Shown here one piece after another: positions 52,430 to 63,670 of a stretch of DNA of 64,000 nucleotides. How positions within the stretch are numbered: position 1 is the first letter of the stretch; each line of letters opens with the position of its first letter. This stretch comes from Glandiceps talaboti (taxonomy: Eukaryota > Hemichordata > Enteropneusta > Spengelidae): the NCBI RefSeq assembly GCF_964340395.1, contig NC_135552.1, positions 6,450,494 through 6,514,493 on the forward strand. Reading direction: 5' to 3'. A program made the translations under genes and the position numbers. The notes beneath the pieces are model-generated. The model worked only from the letters and a program-made list of their open reading frames with translations. It made no database searches and had not been told where the DNA came from.

Positions 52430-55400
52430 GTGTGTCTGTGCAGAAATTTTGTTCCACTGATATCTCAAAAAGTACTGAAGCAAATGTTATGCAATTTACT
52501 ATGTGGCCTTGTCGGGCTGATTAGCGCTGATTAGTTTTTGGTGGGCGTGGCTTGCATAATTAATGATAATTTCAATAATTAATGGCACATAGTGAAGCCC
52601 TTGTAATAGTAGGCACCCAGTCAGGACTAATCAGTCTTTGTATCTCACTTGTATTTGATCTTGAGGCAGACTTTGGACTTGAAGGAAATGACACCATGTG
52701 TGTGTAGATCCAGCGAGCAAGTCAACTACTTATTTTATTACATACTCATACAGGTTTTTTGTACTCCCAAATATTGATATTTCCTTTCCAAAGGGAAGGC
52801 ATACTAAAGATTCAAATTCGTTATTTTATATGTCTTGGCTTGTTTCACTCTCATGTTTTTCAATGTTGCTACACACAGTAAAGCCATTTTTAGTAGGCAT
52901 CCAACCTGGCCGTAATCAGTCTTTGTAACATCACTTGTTGTATTTGATTTGAGGCAGACTTTGGACTTGAAGGACATGACACTATTATGTAATAGTGTAG
53001 ATCCAGCCAGCAAGTCAACTACTTATTTTATTACATTACTCTTACAGGTTTTTTTTACATCCTAAACATTTCAAAGATATGGGAAAGGCATACAATGAAA
53101 TTTAGTGGTGTCAATTAATTCATCCAGAAGAGCTTTATCAAATGTCCAAAAATGTATTTACATTTGCCTAGCAACAAGACCACGCCCATAACAACAGCCA
53201 ATCGGTGGTGTATTTCACAATGATAACCAAGGGGATGAATAGACAATTGAATAAATATTCAAAAAATGTATGTGTTTGCCTAGCAACAAGACCACGCCCA
53301 TAGCAACAACCAAATAATCATGTATATTGCAAAGATAACAATAGGAATTGATAGACAAATGAATAACCATTCAAAAAATGTATGCAAATATGCCTAGCAA
53401 CATGACCACGCCCATAGCAACAACCAAATGATCACATATATTGCAAAGATAACACGGATTTATAGACAAATGAATAAACATTCACAAATGTATGCAAATA
53501 TGCCTAGCAACATGACCACGCCCATAGCAACAGCCAAGTGATCACATATATTGCAAAGATAACAGGGATATATAGACATGAATAAACATTCAATAATGTG
53601 TGGATAATCATTCAGCAAATGAACACCTATACCCAGCTTTGAGGCTGTGGAATTATTACATTAAATGTACATATAATCTAAAAATTGCCTTAATAGAGCC
53701 AACAAACGTCCGGAGAGAGAGACTCCTTAGGGCCTTCCCCCATTCCCAGATGAATATGAACTAGGCAGAACAATCAGATGCGCAATTAGACTCTCTCACA
53801 GTCCTCGGAACTTCGCTTTACTAAAATCGACGCTAAATGAATTGTTTTGTATGTACCGATACCATCTACATAACATACTCCATCGTACTCGAACAACCTT
53901 GTACTGTGCGCCCTCATCGACCACATAGAGATATATGTTCGTTGACGTGTGACTGCGACGCTCCGTATGTTCGCGAAGTCCTCGGGGCTTCGCGATAACA
54001 CAGAGCGTCGCATGCGCAGTCACACGTCATCAACGAATGGTTATCTCTATCATGGTCGATGAGGGCGCACAGTACAAGGATATTCGAGTACGGTTAATTA
54101 GCTGGCATCGGTGCATACAAAATAATTCGTTTAGCTTTAATTTTAGTAAAGCGAAGCTCCGAGGGCTGTAAGAGAGTCTAATGCGCAAATCATGTTATTA
54201 AGCTATGCATAAAGATTGCCTTGAAATATTCTGAAAATAAAAAAAACCTCTCCAACTCTCCCCTACCAATGACATAATCATCAGTTGTGCAGATATTATA
54301 CTGCCACGGATGATGCCATTTTGACTTTTTAAAGAACATTTCAACCCTATGTATAAAGAGTAGTTTCTTATACATAAGATTCCTGAGTTTTGACATATCT
54401 ATTGTTTCAAGCCTCCCCCCTACTTCTAGTGTCGAGATATCGATGCTCAGCATCTTAGTACTATTTCAGTCCAATCCATGAAATAGTTTCTGATACATGT
54501 TGGTGATGTCTTGTAAAGCTGACAAAGTAGAACTTGAAAAGGTCTGAATTAACTAAAAAATAAGAGAAAAAAAACCCACCCAGAGTTAAAGAGGTAAACC
54601 CTTTGGAACCCCCCCCCATCTCTGTCTCAAGCTCTTTCTCCTACCCTTTACTGTCAAAATGATACTAAAAAGCAATATTTCAACCACATGTATAAAGATC
54701 AGTTGCTAGTTATATGATGGTGCTATCTTGGAATGTATTTCATATGAGAGATATAGTCAAACAAGTCCACTCACTGAGTTTGATGAAATACCTGACACAT
54801 TATTAATATGACATTGAGGTGTGGAAGGGTCATCACGTTTAATAAATAATTGATATGGGTCAACATGTTTTGGGTTTTACAGAGGGAGGGGGTCAGAGAC
54901 TCCCCCCTCCCCCCGCCGGGAGAAAATTACCAGTGCCTAAGTATGAACGGAGTACCACATACTAAGAATGATATTATTTATTTGTTGATGTGTTAGGCGA
55001 ACACTGTGTGAAATGTTCCATATCCAGCAGAATCCAGTGGTATCTAACATGCTGGATTCTAGCGGTATCTAGCAGAATCTAGTGAGAATCCATTGATATC
55101 CAGTGTTGAGGTATCCATCACTGTTATCCATAATGGATTCTTCGAGAATCCACCATGACCCCTATCTGTTCACAATCCATTGTTTTATCATGCTGGATTC
55201 CATAATGTTATGCATGGCGGGAGGGAACAGGTCATGAACTCGACAGAAACATGTTTTATTCATGAACAGATTAAACATTATTACTCTACATTCTATCCTT
55301 GTCAAATATACATTTCCAAATTGTGCCTTTTTCGTCCATGTTCAAGATATAGGACATTCCACCATGATTACTTGAAAAGCCTTTTCTATCAACCGCGATT

Positions 55401-58400
55401 AAAGGTTCAAAGCAGGAGTCAAACTACAAATGAAAATGTTACATGTTGTAAATGTTACTACATAACTATGACTGGACCGTTATAAGGAATACTTCATTAA
55501 TTTGTACGTATACGAATCATTAAACACATCACAGTCCCTCTATCACTGTGCCATGTGCTCCAGCCTCTCTCCTCCAGCACTCACACACCCGTATTATCAC
55601 ACGTAAGTAACGAGATTGACTTGGTCCAAACTCGTGAATTACAACTGAGAAAAGATTTCCGCTTGCCTGGATCACATACCCGAATGCTTGCCAGATGGTT
55701 TAATTCTTGTTGTTTTATATGATTCTAATCACAGCCCCTCTGTTCGAATACATTGGGATTTACACAAAAACTAAAATTAGAAATCTCGCCATAAAATCAC
55801 GTCATCTCTGACACTGCTCGTTTTACTTGTCATATGAATCTGCTGACATCACGTTCGCCCAGTTATATAATTGCAAGTTTATTCCTGGCCTATGGTCGAG
55901 GTCCGCAATGCCGGGACTGTTCCCAAAATTCCGAAATACGATATTTGGATTATAACCTCACTTGATGAAACCGTTAAACCGTATTAACCACAGACAGTCT
56001 GATGTGGAATGTCCCATATTTTTCATTTTATTGCACCCAACGACGAAATAGTGTGTATAGTTTTTTCTTTTAAAATATTCTCGTTTTGAATGAGTAATAT
56101 TCTGTTGTTTATCTGAACGTTGTTTCTGAATATTTGCTTACATACTGAGCTAGTAAGTAAAAGAAGTGGCGGGAATCTTTTATCACACCCAGCTTGGTAG
56201 TCTATCTGCTAGACCTCGAATGTTCTTCCGACACAATACGACACACGACCGAACATCAGAGACTCCCCCCTCCCCCAGCCGGGAGAAAATTATCAGTGCC
56301 TAATTATGAACGGAGTACCACATACTAAGAATGATATTATTTATTTGTTGATGTGTTAGGCGAAGCTCTGGAAGCTTCGCCATCAACAAAATGTTAGCCC
56401 TATGTGATCGATGAGGGCGCACAGTACAGGGCTGGGGATACTGGGATACTAGTATATGAGTACAATTATGCAGTAGATATATACAAAACAACCCAAGTTT
56501 TAGCTATTTATGCGAAGCTTCATCAAGGACTGTGAGAGAGTCTACTGACAAGTTTGAAACCTAGCTTCATGGCAACCGACAATGTTGAAACCCGGACTAA
56601 GAAAGAAAATTTGTAGGCGACCTATTGCAGTGTCAACAATCATAAATCATAAACACTGGTATGTGGTTTATTTGCAATCGCTGTTGTTTCTGTCAATTTG
56701 TGAAGAACGTTTAACTTTTCAATAAACCTCCAACTACGTACCATGCAGACACACGTGACCAGTGATATGTCTCATAATGTGATAAATTATTTTGATGACA
56801 TCGTTCATGTATATATATATTGCCAATAAAATCGATTGAATATAATATACAGATATCGATGCTCATCAGCGATAAACTCCGGTCCCATTATTCGAATTCT
56901 TACGTCATCACTAGCTCTGAACTTATGTGCTCCGATAATTCCGACACGTCATCTCCGTATGTATTGGAGCTTAATATCGGAGCGCGTTTATCCAGAGCTA
57001 CCATCATCATAGTGTGTTTACTGTGCTGTTGTAATACATTGTTAACTCGTCGACGTCATACCTCCTGGTAGTCGTGGCATTCTCAGGATGGGAGGGCCGA
57101 AGATTAGAGGGTGAGACTAGCTAACGATGTATTTCAAAAGTGCAGTAAACAGCTAGGCTGTCATTGGAACATGCATCATGTCCATACACAGCTGCCATTG
57201 TAGTTGTGCATCCTCAAAATCGACCGATCGATCGATTGATCAATCAATCAATCAATCAATCAATCAACCAATCAATCAATCATCGATCGATCGATCGATC
57301 GACCGACCGACCGACCGACCGACCGAACGACCGACCGACCGACCGACCGAACGACCTACCTACCTACCAACCAACCAACCAACCAACCAACCAATCAATC
57401 AATCAATTAATTAATCAATCAATCAAGTGTGTGCACTTCATTCTGACATACGCACCAGATAACCACTTTAATTTTTTGCCGCTACAATATGCATGCCTCA
57501 CTTACCGCCAGACTCGACTCTCCGCTGCCGGTTGGCGTGAAGTCAGCTATCAGCGGTGAGGCTGGGTAACCGAATCTAGTCGCTACATTAGCTTGCGGTA
57601 ACAATACCGGGTAACAATAGGACGGGAGCCATTATTATAGATTCAACCCCCCCCCCCCCCCGCCACAACAACCAAATACAATTCTAATCTGTCATACAGC
57701 AATTCTTCCACTTCAAATCTCATGTTATAAACAATAAAGTAATGCATTCTGCCCTCTCTCATCTCAGAATATCGACGTTGCACTTTTTTAATATTTATTT
57801 CTTTGCCTTTTTAACTAGTGTTTTACCGATCACACCGTATTCTATGACGATGTTTCCTTGGACAATTCCACCATTGGAGCAGACGATGACGAAATGGAAG
57901 ATTTGGCTGCGCTCACCGTATCGTACTATTTATTCGGCTACTGCTATGGAAGTCCGACCGAAGTTGATCCCGATAGTTTCGTCGACAGTATATTCGCCCT
58001 CTACGGTCACGATGGCGTTATTCATCACCACGGTAAGTTTGGGGTGATGAGGTTACGTTAGTAGACTGGTGGGGATAAGAAGGGGAGGGGGGTAATGGTA
58101 GAGGTAATGGTTTGAAGACATAATTGTGGGGGAGTGTGTTGTTTTTTGTTATGATTGATTTTGTTTGTTTGTTTGTTTGTTTGTTTGTTTGTTTGTTTGT
58201 TTGTTTGTTTGTTTGTATGTATGTATGTATGTATGTATGTATGTATGTATGTATGTATGTATGTATGTATGTTAGAGAATTTCTCAGTGGGGACAATATA
58301 TTTCCTCTGAATATTTAAAGTTCAATAAATGTTAAAATACTAAAATATGATTATGAGTTTGAAAATGTTAGTTTTGAAAAGTTTTGACAATGACAATTTA

Positions 58401-61400
58401 TTGTGAGTGACTCAGCAACTGAAGTCGTTACCCTGGTTGCATGTTAAATGTATGTTTGCCAATATCCGGACGAGCCTCTTTATCTAAATAATGATGTTTC
58501 ACAAGCAACTAACTTTACACCTTAAAGACGATGGGTCAGTCAAAGTGAATATATGTACATGTTGGTAATACATATGTTTATTTGATATCATCTCAAGGAA
58601 GACTAAGATGGATATAGATGATGTGTTCTTGAGAAAAATGTTCAACATACTGCGATTTCAAGGGAAGTAGACACTCGAATAATGTTTGTTTGTTTATTAC
58701 CTATCTGAAAAGGTTATCTATGGATTTTAATGACGGCCACAAATAGCAATGGATTGTTATAAATCCGTGACAATAGCGTCGAACTCTTAAAGCTTCTGCA
58801 ACTCCAACACTACATAACATGTATAACCCCTCATTTTGCTTTGTGTTTTTGAAGCATGATTCAAGGATTGTTACTAGACAGTGGCACTCTTACTTGTTTC
58901 ATTTCACAGATTTCGAATCAATGCTTGAAAAGATGAACATCGGCACGGGCGATCACAGCCATGATGACGTACACAGTCACGTACAGAAGAGAAGCATAGC
59001 AGATATGAGTTATGATCATGTCGTAACAAAACTAAGTAGTAATAAACGGACTGTGAGGGCGGTAGACGACCATGACCATGACCATGACCATGACCATGAA
59101 GTCGTATCTGTCGATGAGGTATGCAAATCTTGTATAATATTGAATGTTTTAACTTCTATATGACGTCACTTCAATTGACTTCCGCCATTGTTAGGATGCT
59201 GGATCGTTGGGACTTCCCTGACAATTTTTTTTATCGTAAAACAATTACGTCATCGGATCGCGATCATATAAGTTATATATACCTAATACCTGGGTAGAGT
59301 ATGCCTTATAAAGTAGATATATACTACGAGTGTCTTTTGAATGTGCTGCAAAAATTACAACCAAAACGTGTAAAACCAGCTTGTACCCCTTGAATGTATG
59401 TTTGAAAATGTTGCGTACGTTAACGTTAGCTATGTAACATGGGATAAGTATTAAATAAATATACTGTATGGCATTGTTGCAGTGCCATCAAAATATACAG
59501 ATTTGGTGTTTATCTTCGAGACTTCCTACTTTTGCTGTTTTTGATGGGATTGGGGTACTTTTACGTCTTGGGTCATGTGGGATCTGTAATTAGTCCCCGC
59601 CGGACGAAGTCTGGGACGGGGACTTATGGATTGGGTTCCGTCTGTGCGTGCGTCCGTGTGTCCGTGCGTCCATCCGTCCACAGCCGTTTCTTGGAGATGC
59701 CTGGACTGATTTTTTTCAAACTTGGTACAGGGGCAACATACAATGGCATACATATGCACGTCAATTTGTTTCATGATACGATCCAATATGGCCGCCTAGC
59801 AGCCATTTTGTTTGCAAATTTTCCCTGTCTAAAGCCATAACTCAAACATGCTTAAACAGATCTCATTCAAAGTTGGTATTAGGACAGTGTTCTATGACAT
59901 ACATGTGCATATTCATTGTTGTTGTAATACGATCCAATATGGCCGCCTGGCAGCCATTTTGTTTGCGATTTTTCAATGTCCAAAGCCATAACTCGGACAT
60001 GCTTGAACAGATCACATTCAAAGTTGGTATTAGGACAGTGTTCTATGACATACATGTGCATATCCATTTTCGTCGTGATACGATCCCCCATACCCGACCA
60101 ATCCTTTATTGTTGTAGTCATGTTCCATGTCCAACAAGCAGACACAACATATCTAAGTATGTTTGATTTAGGTTCGCAAGTGTCGTTGCGTGATCAGAGT
60201 AGTGATAATTCCTTAAAATCCAATCATAGCGGGGACTATGTCATTCTCAATGACTTGCTAATGTTTAAGTTGGGAAATCCTTGTTAGCAGGTAAGGCATA
60301 AATTTAATAGCAGAAATATCCATCCAACTTCTGCATGCATCATATACCGTATGTTTGAGTTTGTACAGATTGAATTGCAGTCTTAGTTTTGAGTGTAAAT
60401 CCCGGAACTTAAAAAAGCTCAAAGAAAATCATCACAACTAAACGTCATATTAACATTATATTAATCCCTACATAGTGAGATCTCTTTGGTAAGTGCAACA
60501 ATTGTTGTCGTTAATTACAGTCTAAAACATTATTTTAATCACATCTTTAGCGATCATCAGGCTGCTAATTCGTCTTTTCTGGCTTTTTTCAGTGTTTTGT
60601 GGCCGACGAATTGATGGATATTTATGACGTTAACGAAACAGAGGGTATTAGCAGACAGAAATTCATCGAAATGTGCCCATCATTGGTCCAGCAAATAGTT
60701 TCAGACGCATGCGTGGAGCCTGTGACAGACATCTCACCAGCTTCTGCAATAAGTAAGGACTTGTTTGTATTTGTTGGTGGTATGCGGGAATGAGGGTTGG
60801 GTGGGGTGTGGGTGTGAGGGTGGGGGTGTATTCGACTCATTGAAGACAGTTTAAGCTTTTATTTGAGCAACTTGAAAGATAGAGTGATTGATCTATACCC
60901 GCATTGGAAAGGAGAAAATACTGTCGACTAAATCTTAGCATTTAGCACATTAAATATATCTAATGATTGTTACATTTTTGTTGTTATTTACATCTACAGT
61001 GTATCTATGGGGCACACTTATTGTGCTATTTATTAGTCTAATGGCATTGCTGGGTATTCTGTTGATCCCATTGGCCAGTAAGGTCTCCTATCACAGAGTT
61101 ATGCATACTATGATTGCATTGGCTGTTGGAACGATGACGTCAGATGCACTGTTACATCTAATACCAGAAGTAAGAATTGAACTCTGTAAATCGTAAAATC
61201 AAAGTAAAAGAAGTAAATGATCAAATGAAATCAGTTCAAGTTTATCAAATTACAATATATCATCTATATCTAATTTGAAATTATATCTCACTTAAATAAT
61301 GTCAGGCTACATATGTAATTAAAATCGAATCCATTCACGTCAAATATTTCAAGTCAGTTTTCTTCAAATATTTTAAATACATTAACATCAAATGTTTCAA

Positions 61401-61931
61401 ATCATTCTATGTCAAATATTCAAATCAATTCACGTCAAATATTTTTTAATCTATTCATGTGACATCAAATATTTCAAATTGATTGACATCAAATCAATTT
61501 GTATCATATTTACATGACAATAATTTTAGTCTGATCACATTTTGATACCATTCGTTGCCATGCCTACCAATTCATACGCTATATCAAATACTATAAACTA
61601 TATATACTTCCTTAATATCTTATGACAGGCACTAGGTTTACATGGACATTCAGAAACTGGTCACAGTGATGACGCCGATCACGATAGAACTGACTTGTGG
61701 AAGATGACAACCGTTCTGGGCTCTGTTTATGGTTTTTACCTCTTGGAGAGGATCATGGGATTGGTGTCTGGTCATTTGAATAAATCTAAGGTATTTTTCA
61801 GATTGATCATGTACCTTGTTGTTACAAAGCTATGGTGTAGAATAGGATAGAACATATAGTCAAAGTATCTCTACAATGAATTAGTACTTGTAGACGACTG
61901 ATAAAACGCATTAGGCATTTGTTGAATCTGA

Positions 61932-61967
<36 letters not shown>

Positions 61968-63670
61968 CGCGCGTGTGTGTGTGTGTATGTATGTCTGTGT
62001 GTGTGCGTATATGTTTGATGAGAGTGGAGAGGGAAATTAGTACATATATAGACACATACATACATACATACATGCATACATGCATACATACATACATACA
62101 TACATACATACATGCATATATGCATATATGCATACATACATACATACATACATACATACATACATACATACAATAGACAGACAAGACAGTCACATATGGA
62201 GAGAGTGTGCCACACAATTTTTAGTCCATTAATCTTAATTGTTGAAATATTTCCTTAGTTCCGGAAAAGTTGGTAAAAATCTTGGATTTGAAGTGTTCAT
62301 ACCGTACAGAATTTTGTGTACTGGATACAGTCATAAAAATAAACACATCTTATGTTTCTAACACATTGTTAACAATACCATATCTAATGACTGCAGAAAA
62401 CTCATGTTGTGTCAAGACAACATCAAGGAAAAATCACTGATAAATGAAATCATTGGAGTAAATTGTGTTGTGTTGTTAATTTGATCAGATTGACCCTGAA
62501 GCAGTCACCGGTACAAGTACTCACGGTAATGGATCACATCACCACCACAGTCATACTATTAAACCAGAAATATCAACATCGTCAAACAACAAGAAAATAG
62601 CAGTCAGCTCCTCACAGATGAAACTTGTAAGTTTTGAACAATGTTGTAACTATACATCTTTGTATAAATGCTGAGTTGACTCAACAAGTGAAATAAAAAT
62701 TGTGTATTTTGTAGGATTTGAAGAAACTTAGGTTTGAAATGTATGAAGACTTTTCCTTTTCAATCATATAATAACTATACGAGCCACTGTTGCATTTACT
62801 TACTATACTGAAGAAAAAAATAATTGTATACCTGGTTGGCTGGAGGTTGTAATGTGTATACTTTATTCCTATGCAGTTCGAGGCTGTTAGGGATTGTATG
62901 CTCCCCTCCCCAGGGAGTTGAGGAAGTATAAGGGGTCTTTGTGCTACTATACATAGATCAGTGCCAGGGGTAACAAATTGTGAGCACCTGGAGCTGTTGG
63001 GAGTACGGGCACATTATGCATTCATTTTATTATTATCATCATTTCATAAAGGACAAACAATGTCAATTCATCTTGAACAACTGTATGCATTCATGCTCTA
63101 ACTGTCGTCTCTCTAACTTATCCTTTGAATACGTAATAGTGTGACACTGAAGACCAAACTGTTGCCAATGGAGATGTACACGCCAAAGAAGAAAAGAAAG
63201 ACACAGGGCTGAAATCCTGTTTTACAAGTAAGCTCTTAGTCTCAGTTACCCAGACTCACACCACTTGGAACTCTTCTACAAGACATATAAGGTGGTCTTG
63301 TAGGCAGAGCCCCCAGCAGCAAGGGGCTGGGTAACCGAGAGTAGTAAACTTTCTAAAGTGCTGTTATCGAAGTTCAGAAGTAACTAAAAGGAATTGTAAC
63401 ATGTCTTTACAATTGTGTGTACTCTTCATTTCCAATCAAAATATTAAATTCGACAATACGTAGAAATCGTTCATAAAACTTTCTTATGTATCTTTTATTT
63501 TCATTCATCATTGCTAGGTTTGAACAGTGTAGCAGTAATGATTATAGTTGGTGATGCCTTGCACAATCTAGCTGATGGTTTGGCTATAGGAGCTGCTCTC
63601 TGCATCGACCTGGCGTCTGGCATTTCTACTGGGATTGCCGTGCTGTGTCACGAGGTGCCACATGAATTAG
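50970..63670 (+). CDS. LIV-1-type ZIP zinc transporter (SLC39A4/A12-like); ten exons, 3' end beyond the window
   Basis: Exons 50970-51236, 51625-51915, 57819-58032, 58910-59118, 60593-60752, 61000-61169, 61629-61790, 62489-62626, 63140-63227 and 63518-63670 join in phase to 617 codons; the last donor is G|GTTTGT. It moves zinc (or related divalent metal) into the cytosol. The N-terminus has a hydrophobic signal peptide ([16 protein letters not shown]), then a long Cys-containing ectodomain with a [10 protein letters not shown] tract and CPSLVQQIV, resembling the PAL motif of ZIP4-type ectodomains. Membrane segments lie at about 383-403, 412-434, 462-483 and 568-595. The TM4 motif H581-N-x2-D585 and the TM5 motif H610-E-x-P-H-E615 are the metal sites. 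HExPHE, not EExPHE, argues against ZIP8/14. A His-rich loop ([11 protein letters not shown]) lies between TM3 and TM4. Confidence 0.9.
51625..51915 (+). CDS. ZIP exon 2: ectodomain
   Basis: GTCCTTAG acceptor and AAG|GTAGTT donor, 97 codons in phase 0. [12 protein letters not shown] and later [12 protein letters not shown]. It has the helical, Cys-bearing character of the ZIP4/ZIP12 outer domain. Confidence 0.85.
52373..52424. repeat. (TGTC)n microsatellite
   Basis: About 13 TGTC units, immediately after TAGCTCCCGTATGGGAGGTG, whose own CTCCCGTATGGGAG is a perfect short palindrome. Confidence 0.9.
52586..53092. repeat. Tandem duplication, about 290-bp spacing
   Basis: The segment carrying TTGAGGCAGACTTTGGACTT, then GTGTAGATCCAGC and AAGTCAACTACTTATTTTAT, occurs at about 52660-52760 and 52945-53040. 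Flanking sequence on both sides is also shared (AGTAGGCA.CC, AAAGG.AAGGCATAC). Confidence 0.8.
53148..53592. repeat. About 110-118-bp satellite, four copies
   Basis: Each unit runs AAAATGTAT, TGCCTAGCAACA(A/T)GACCACGCCCATA(G)CAAC, a variable CAA..GAT(C)A(C/T) part, TTGCAAAGATAAC, then ATAGACAA(A)TGAATAA.CATTC. Four successive copies become more alike to the right. Confidence 0.9.
53787..54180. mobile_element. Family A foldback element, 394 bp, near-complete palindrome
   Basis: Starts TAGACTCTCTCACAGTCCTC and ends GAGGGCTGTAAGAGAGTCTA. The two halves mirror each other along almost their whole length: GTGCGCCCTCATCGACCA opposite TGGTCGATGAGGGCGCAC, meeting near GCGAAGTCCTCGGGGCTTCGC. Flanks ATGCGCAAT and ATGCGCAAAT suggest a 9-10-bp target duplication. 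Non-coding. Confidence 0.82.
54893..56363. repeat. 109-bp near-identical direct repeats flanking 1.25 kb
   Basis: TCAGAGACTCCCCCCTCCCC with GCCGGGAGAAAATTA through TTGATGTGTTAGGCGAA occurs at 54893-55001 and 56256-56363, differing at only a few bases. The segment between (55002-56255) has no gene. It could be a segmental duplication or an element with short terminal direct repeats. Confidence 0.75.
56380..56534 (-). mobile_element. Family A copy, truncated, inverted relative to 45554
   Basis: Read on the minus strand from 56534 it starts TAGACTCTCTCACAGTCC. It then follows 45554-45708 closely (ATAAATAGCTAAAACTTGGG, ATCTACTGCATAATTGTACT, GTGCGCCCTCATCGATCACA). A CATCAA insertion breaks the terminal repeat. 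Confidence 0.75.
57222..57426. repeat. Compound tetranucleotide array
   Basis: CGAT, then CAAT, CGAT again, GACC, CTAC, CAAC, CCAA and CAAT units follow without a break over about 200 bp, all related by single-base changes. The Asp-Arg and Asn-Gln-Ser repeat ORFs are artefacts. Confidence 0.95.
57819..58032 (+). CDS. ZIP exon 3: ectodomain
   Basis: TTAACTAG acceptor and G|GTAAGT donor. Starts [11 protein letters not shown], then [20 protein letters not shown], and ends HDGVIHHH. Confidence 0.85.
58160..58271. repeat. (TTTG)n(TATG)n microsatellite in ZIP intron 3
   Basis: About 14 TTTG units pass directly into about 14 TATG units, starting some 130 bp after the exon 3 donor. Confidence 0.95.
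58910..59118 (+). CDS. ZIP exon 4: His/Asp tract of the ectodomain
   Basis: TTTCACAG acceptor and GAG|GTATGC donor. Contains [15 protein letters not shown], then [12 protein letters not shown], a probable zinc-binding tract typical of LIV-1 ectodomains. Confidence 0.85.
59591..60239. mobile_element. Putative MITE-like element, 650 bp, in ZIP intron 4
   Basis: Begins TAGTCCCCGC and ends GCGGGGACTA (inverted 10-mers). After a GT/CC-rich left part it carries three internal tandem units of about 120 bp sharing CAAAGTTGGTATTAGGACAG, GACATACATGTGCATAT and ACGATCCAATATGGCCGCCT. No transposase. Confidence 0.7.
60593..60752 (+). CDS. ZIP exon 5: membrane-proximal ectodomain
   Basis: TTTTTTCAG acceptor and A|GTAAGG donor. 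[15 protein letters not shown], then [20 protein letters not shown]. The PSL(V)QQ block aligns with the PAL(I)QQ motif of ZIP4/ZIP12. Confidence 0.87.
61000..61169 (+). CDS. ZIP exon 6: TM1 and TM2
   Basis: TCTACAG acceptor and GAA|GTAAGA donor. [18 protein letters not shown] (TM1), then [19 protein letters not shown] (TM2), the standard LIV-1 pattern. Confidence 0.93.
61629..61790 (+). CDS. ZIP exon 7: TM3
   Basis: ATGACAG acceptor and AAG|GTATTT donor. [19 protein letters not shown], then TM3 ([18 protein letters not shown]). Confidence 0.92.
61930..62172. repeat. (GT)n(GC)n and (CATA)n microsatellites in ZIP intron 7
   Basis: GT with a central GC core at about 61932-61997, and CATA/CATG units at 62047-62172. 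The ORFs on both strands here are repeat artefacts. Confidence 0.95.
62489..62626 (+). CDS. ZIP exon 8: His-rich cytosolic loop
   Basis: TTGATCAG acceptor and CTT|GTAAGT donor. [20 protein letters not shown] opens the TM3-TM4 loop that senses zinc in this family. Confidence 0.85.
63140..63227 (+). CDS. ZIP exon 9: loop
   Basis: GTAATAG acceptor and A|GTAAGC donor. [20 protein letters not shown] and onward. Low complexity, supported by phase continuity. Confidence 0.75.
63518..63670 (+). CDS. ZIP exon 10: TM4 and TM5 metal sites
   Basis: TTGCTAG acceptor and G|GTTTGT donor. [16 protein letters not shown] and [12 protein letters not shown] are the two signature metal-binding helices. The next exon (expected DFAVLL-like) is outside the window. 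Confidence 0.94.

Larger units (their letters stand above)
51916..57818. other. ZIP intron 2, 5.9 kb, repeat-filled
   Basis: The phase is 0 on both sides, so no exon is needed here, though one could be hidden. It contains a TGTC microsatellite, a 290-bp duplication, the 118-bp satellite, two family A copies, a pair of 109-bp direct repeats and the compound tetranucleotide array. GGATTC-rich short motifs recur at 55020-55200. Confidence 0.55.

Noticed and set aside
57164-57559. 131-aa ORF rich in Asn-Gln-Ser and Asp-Arg-Pro
   Set aside because: Compound tetranucleotide repeat read through; no flanking coding signal or splice logic.
61822-62217. 131-aa minus-strand ORF
   Set aside because: Built from the GT/GC and CATA repeats in ZIP intron 7.
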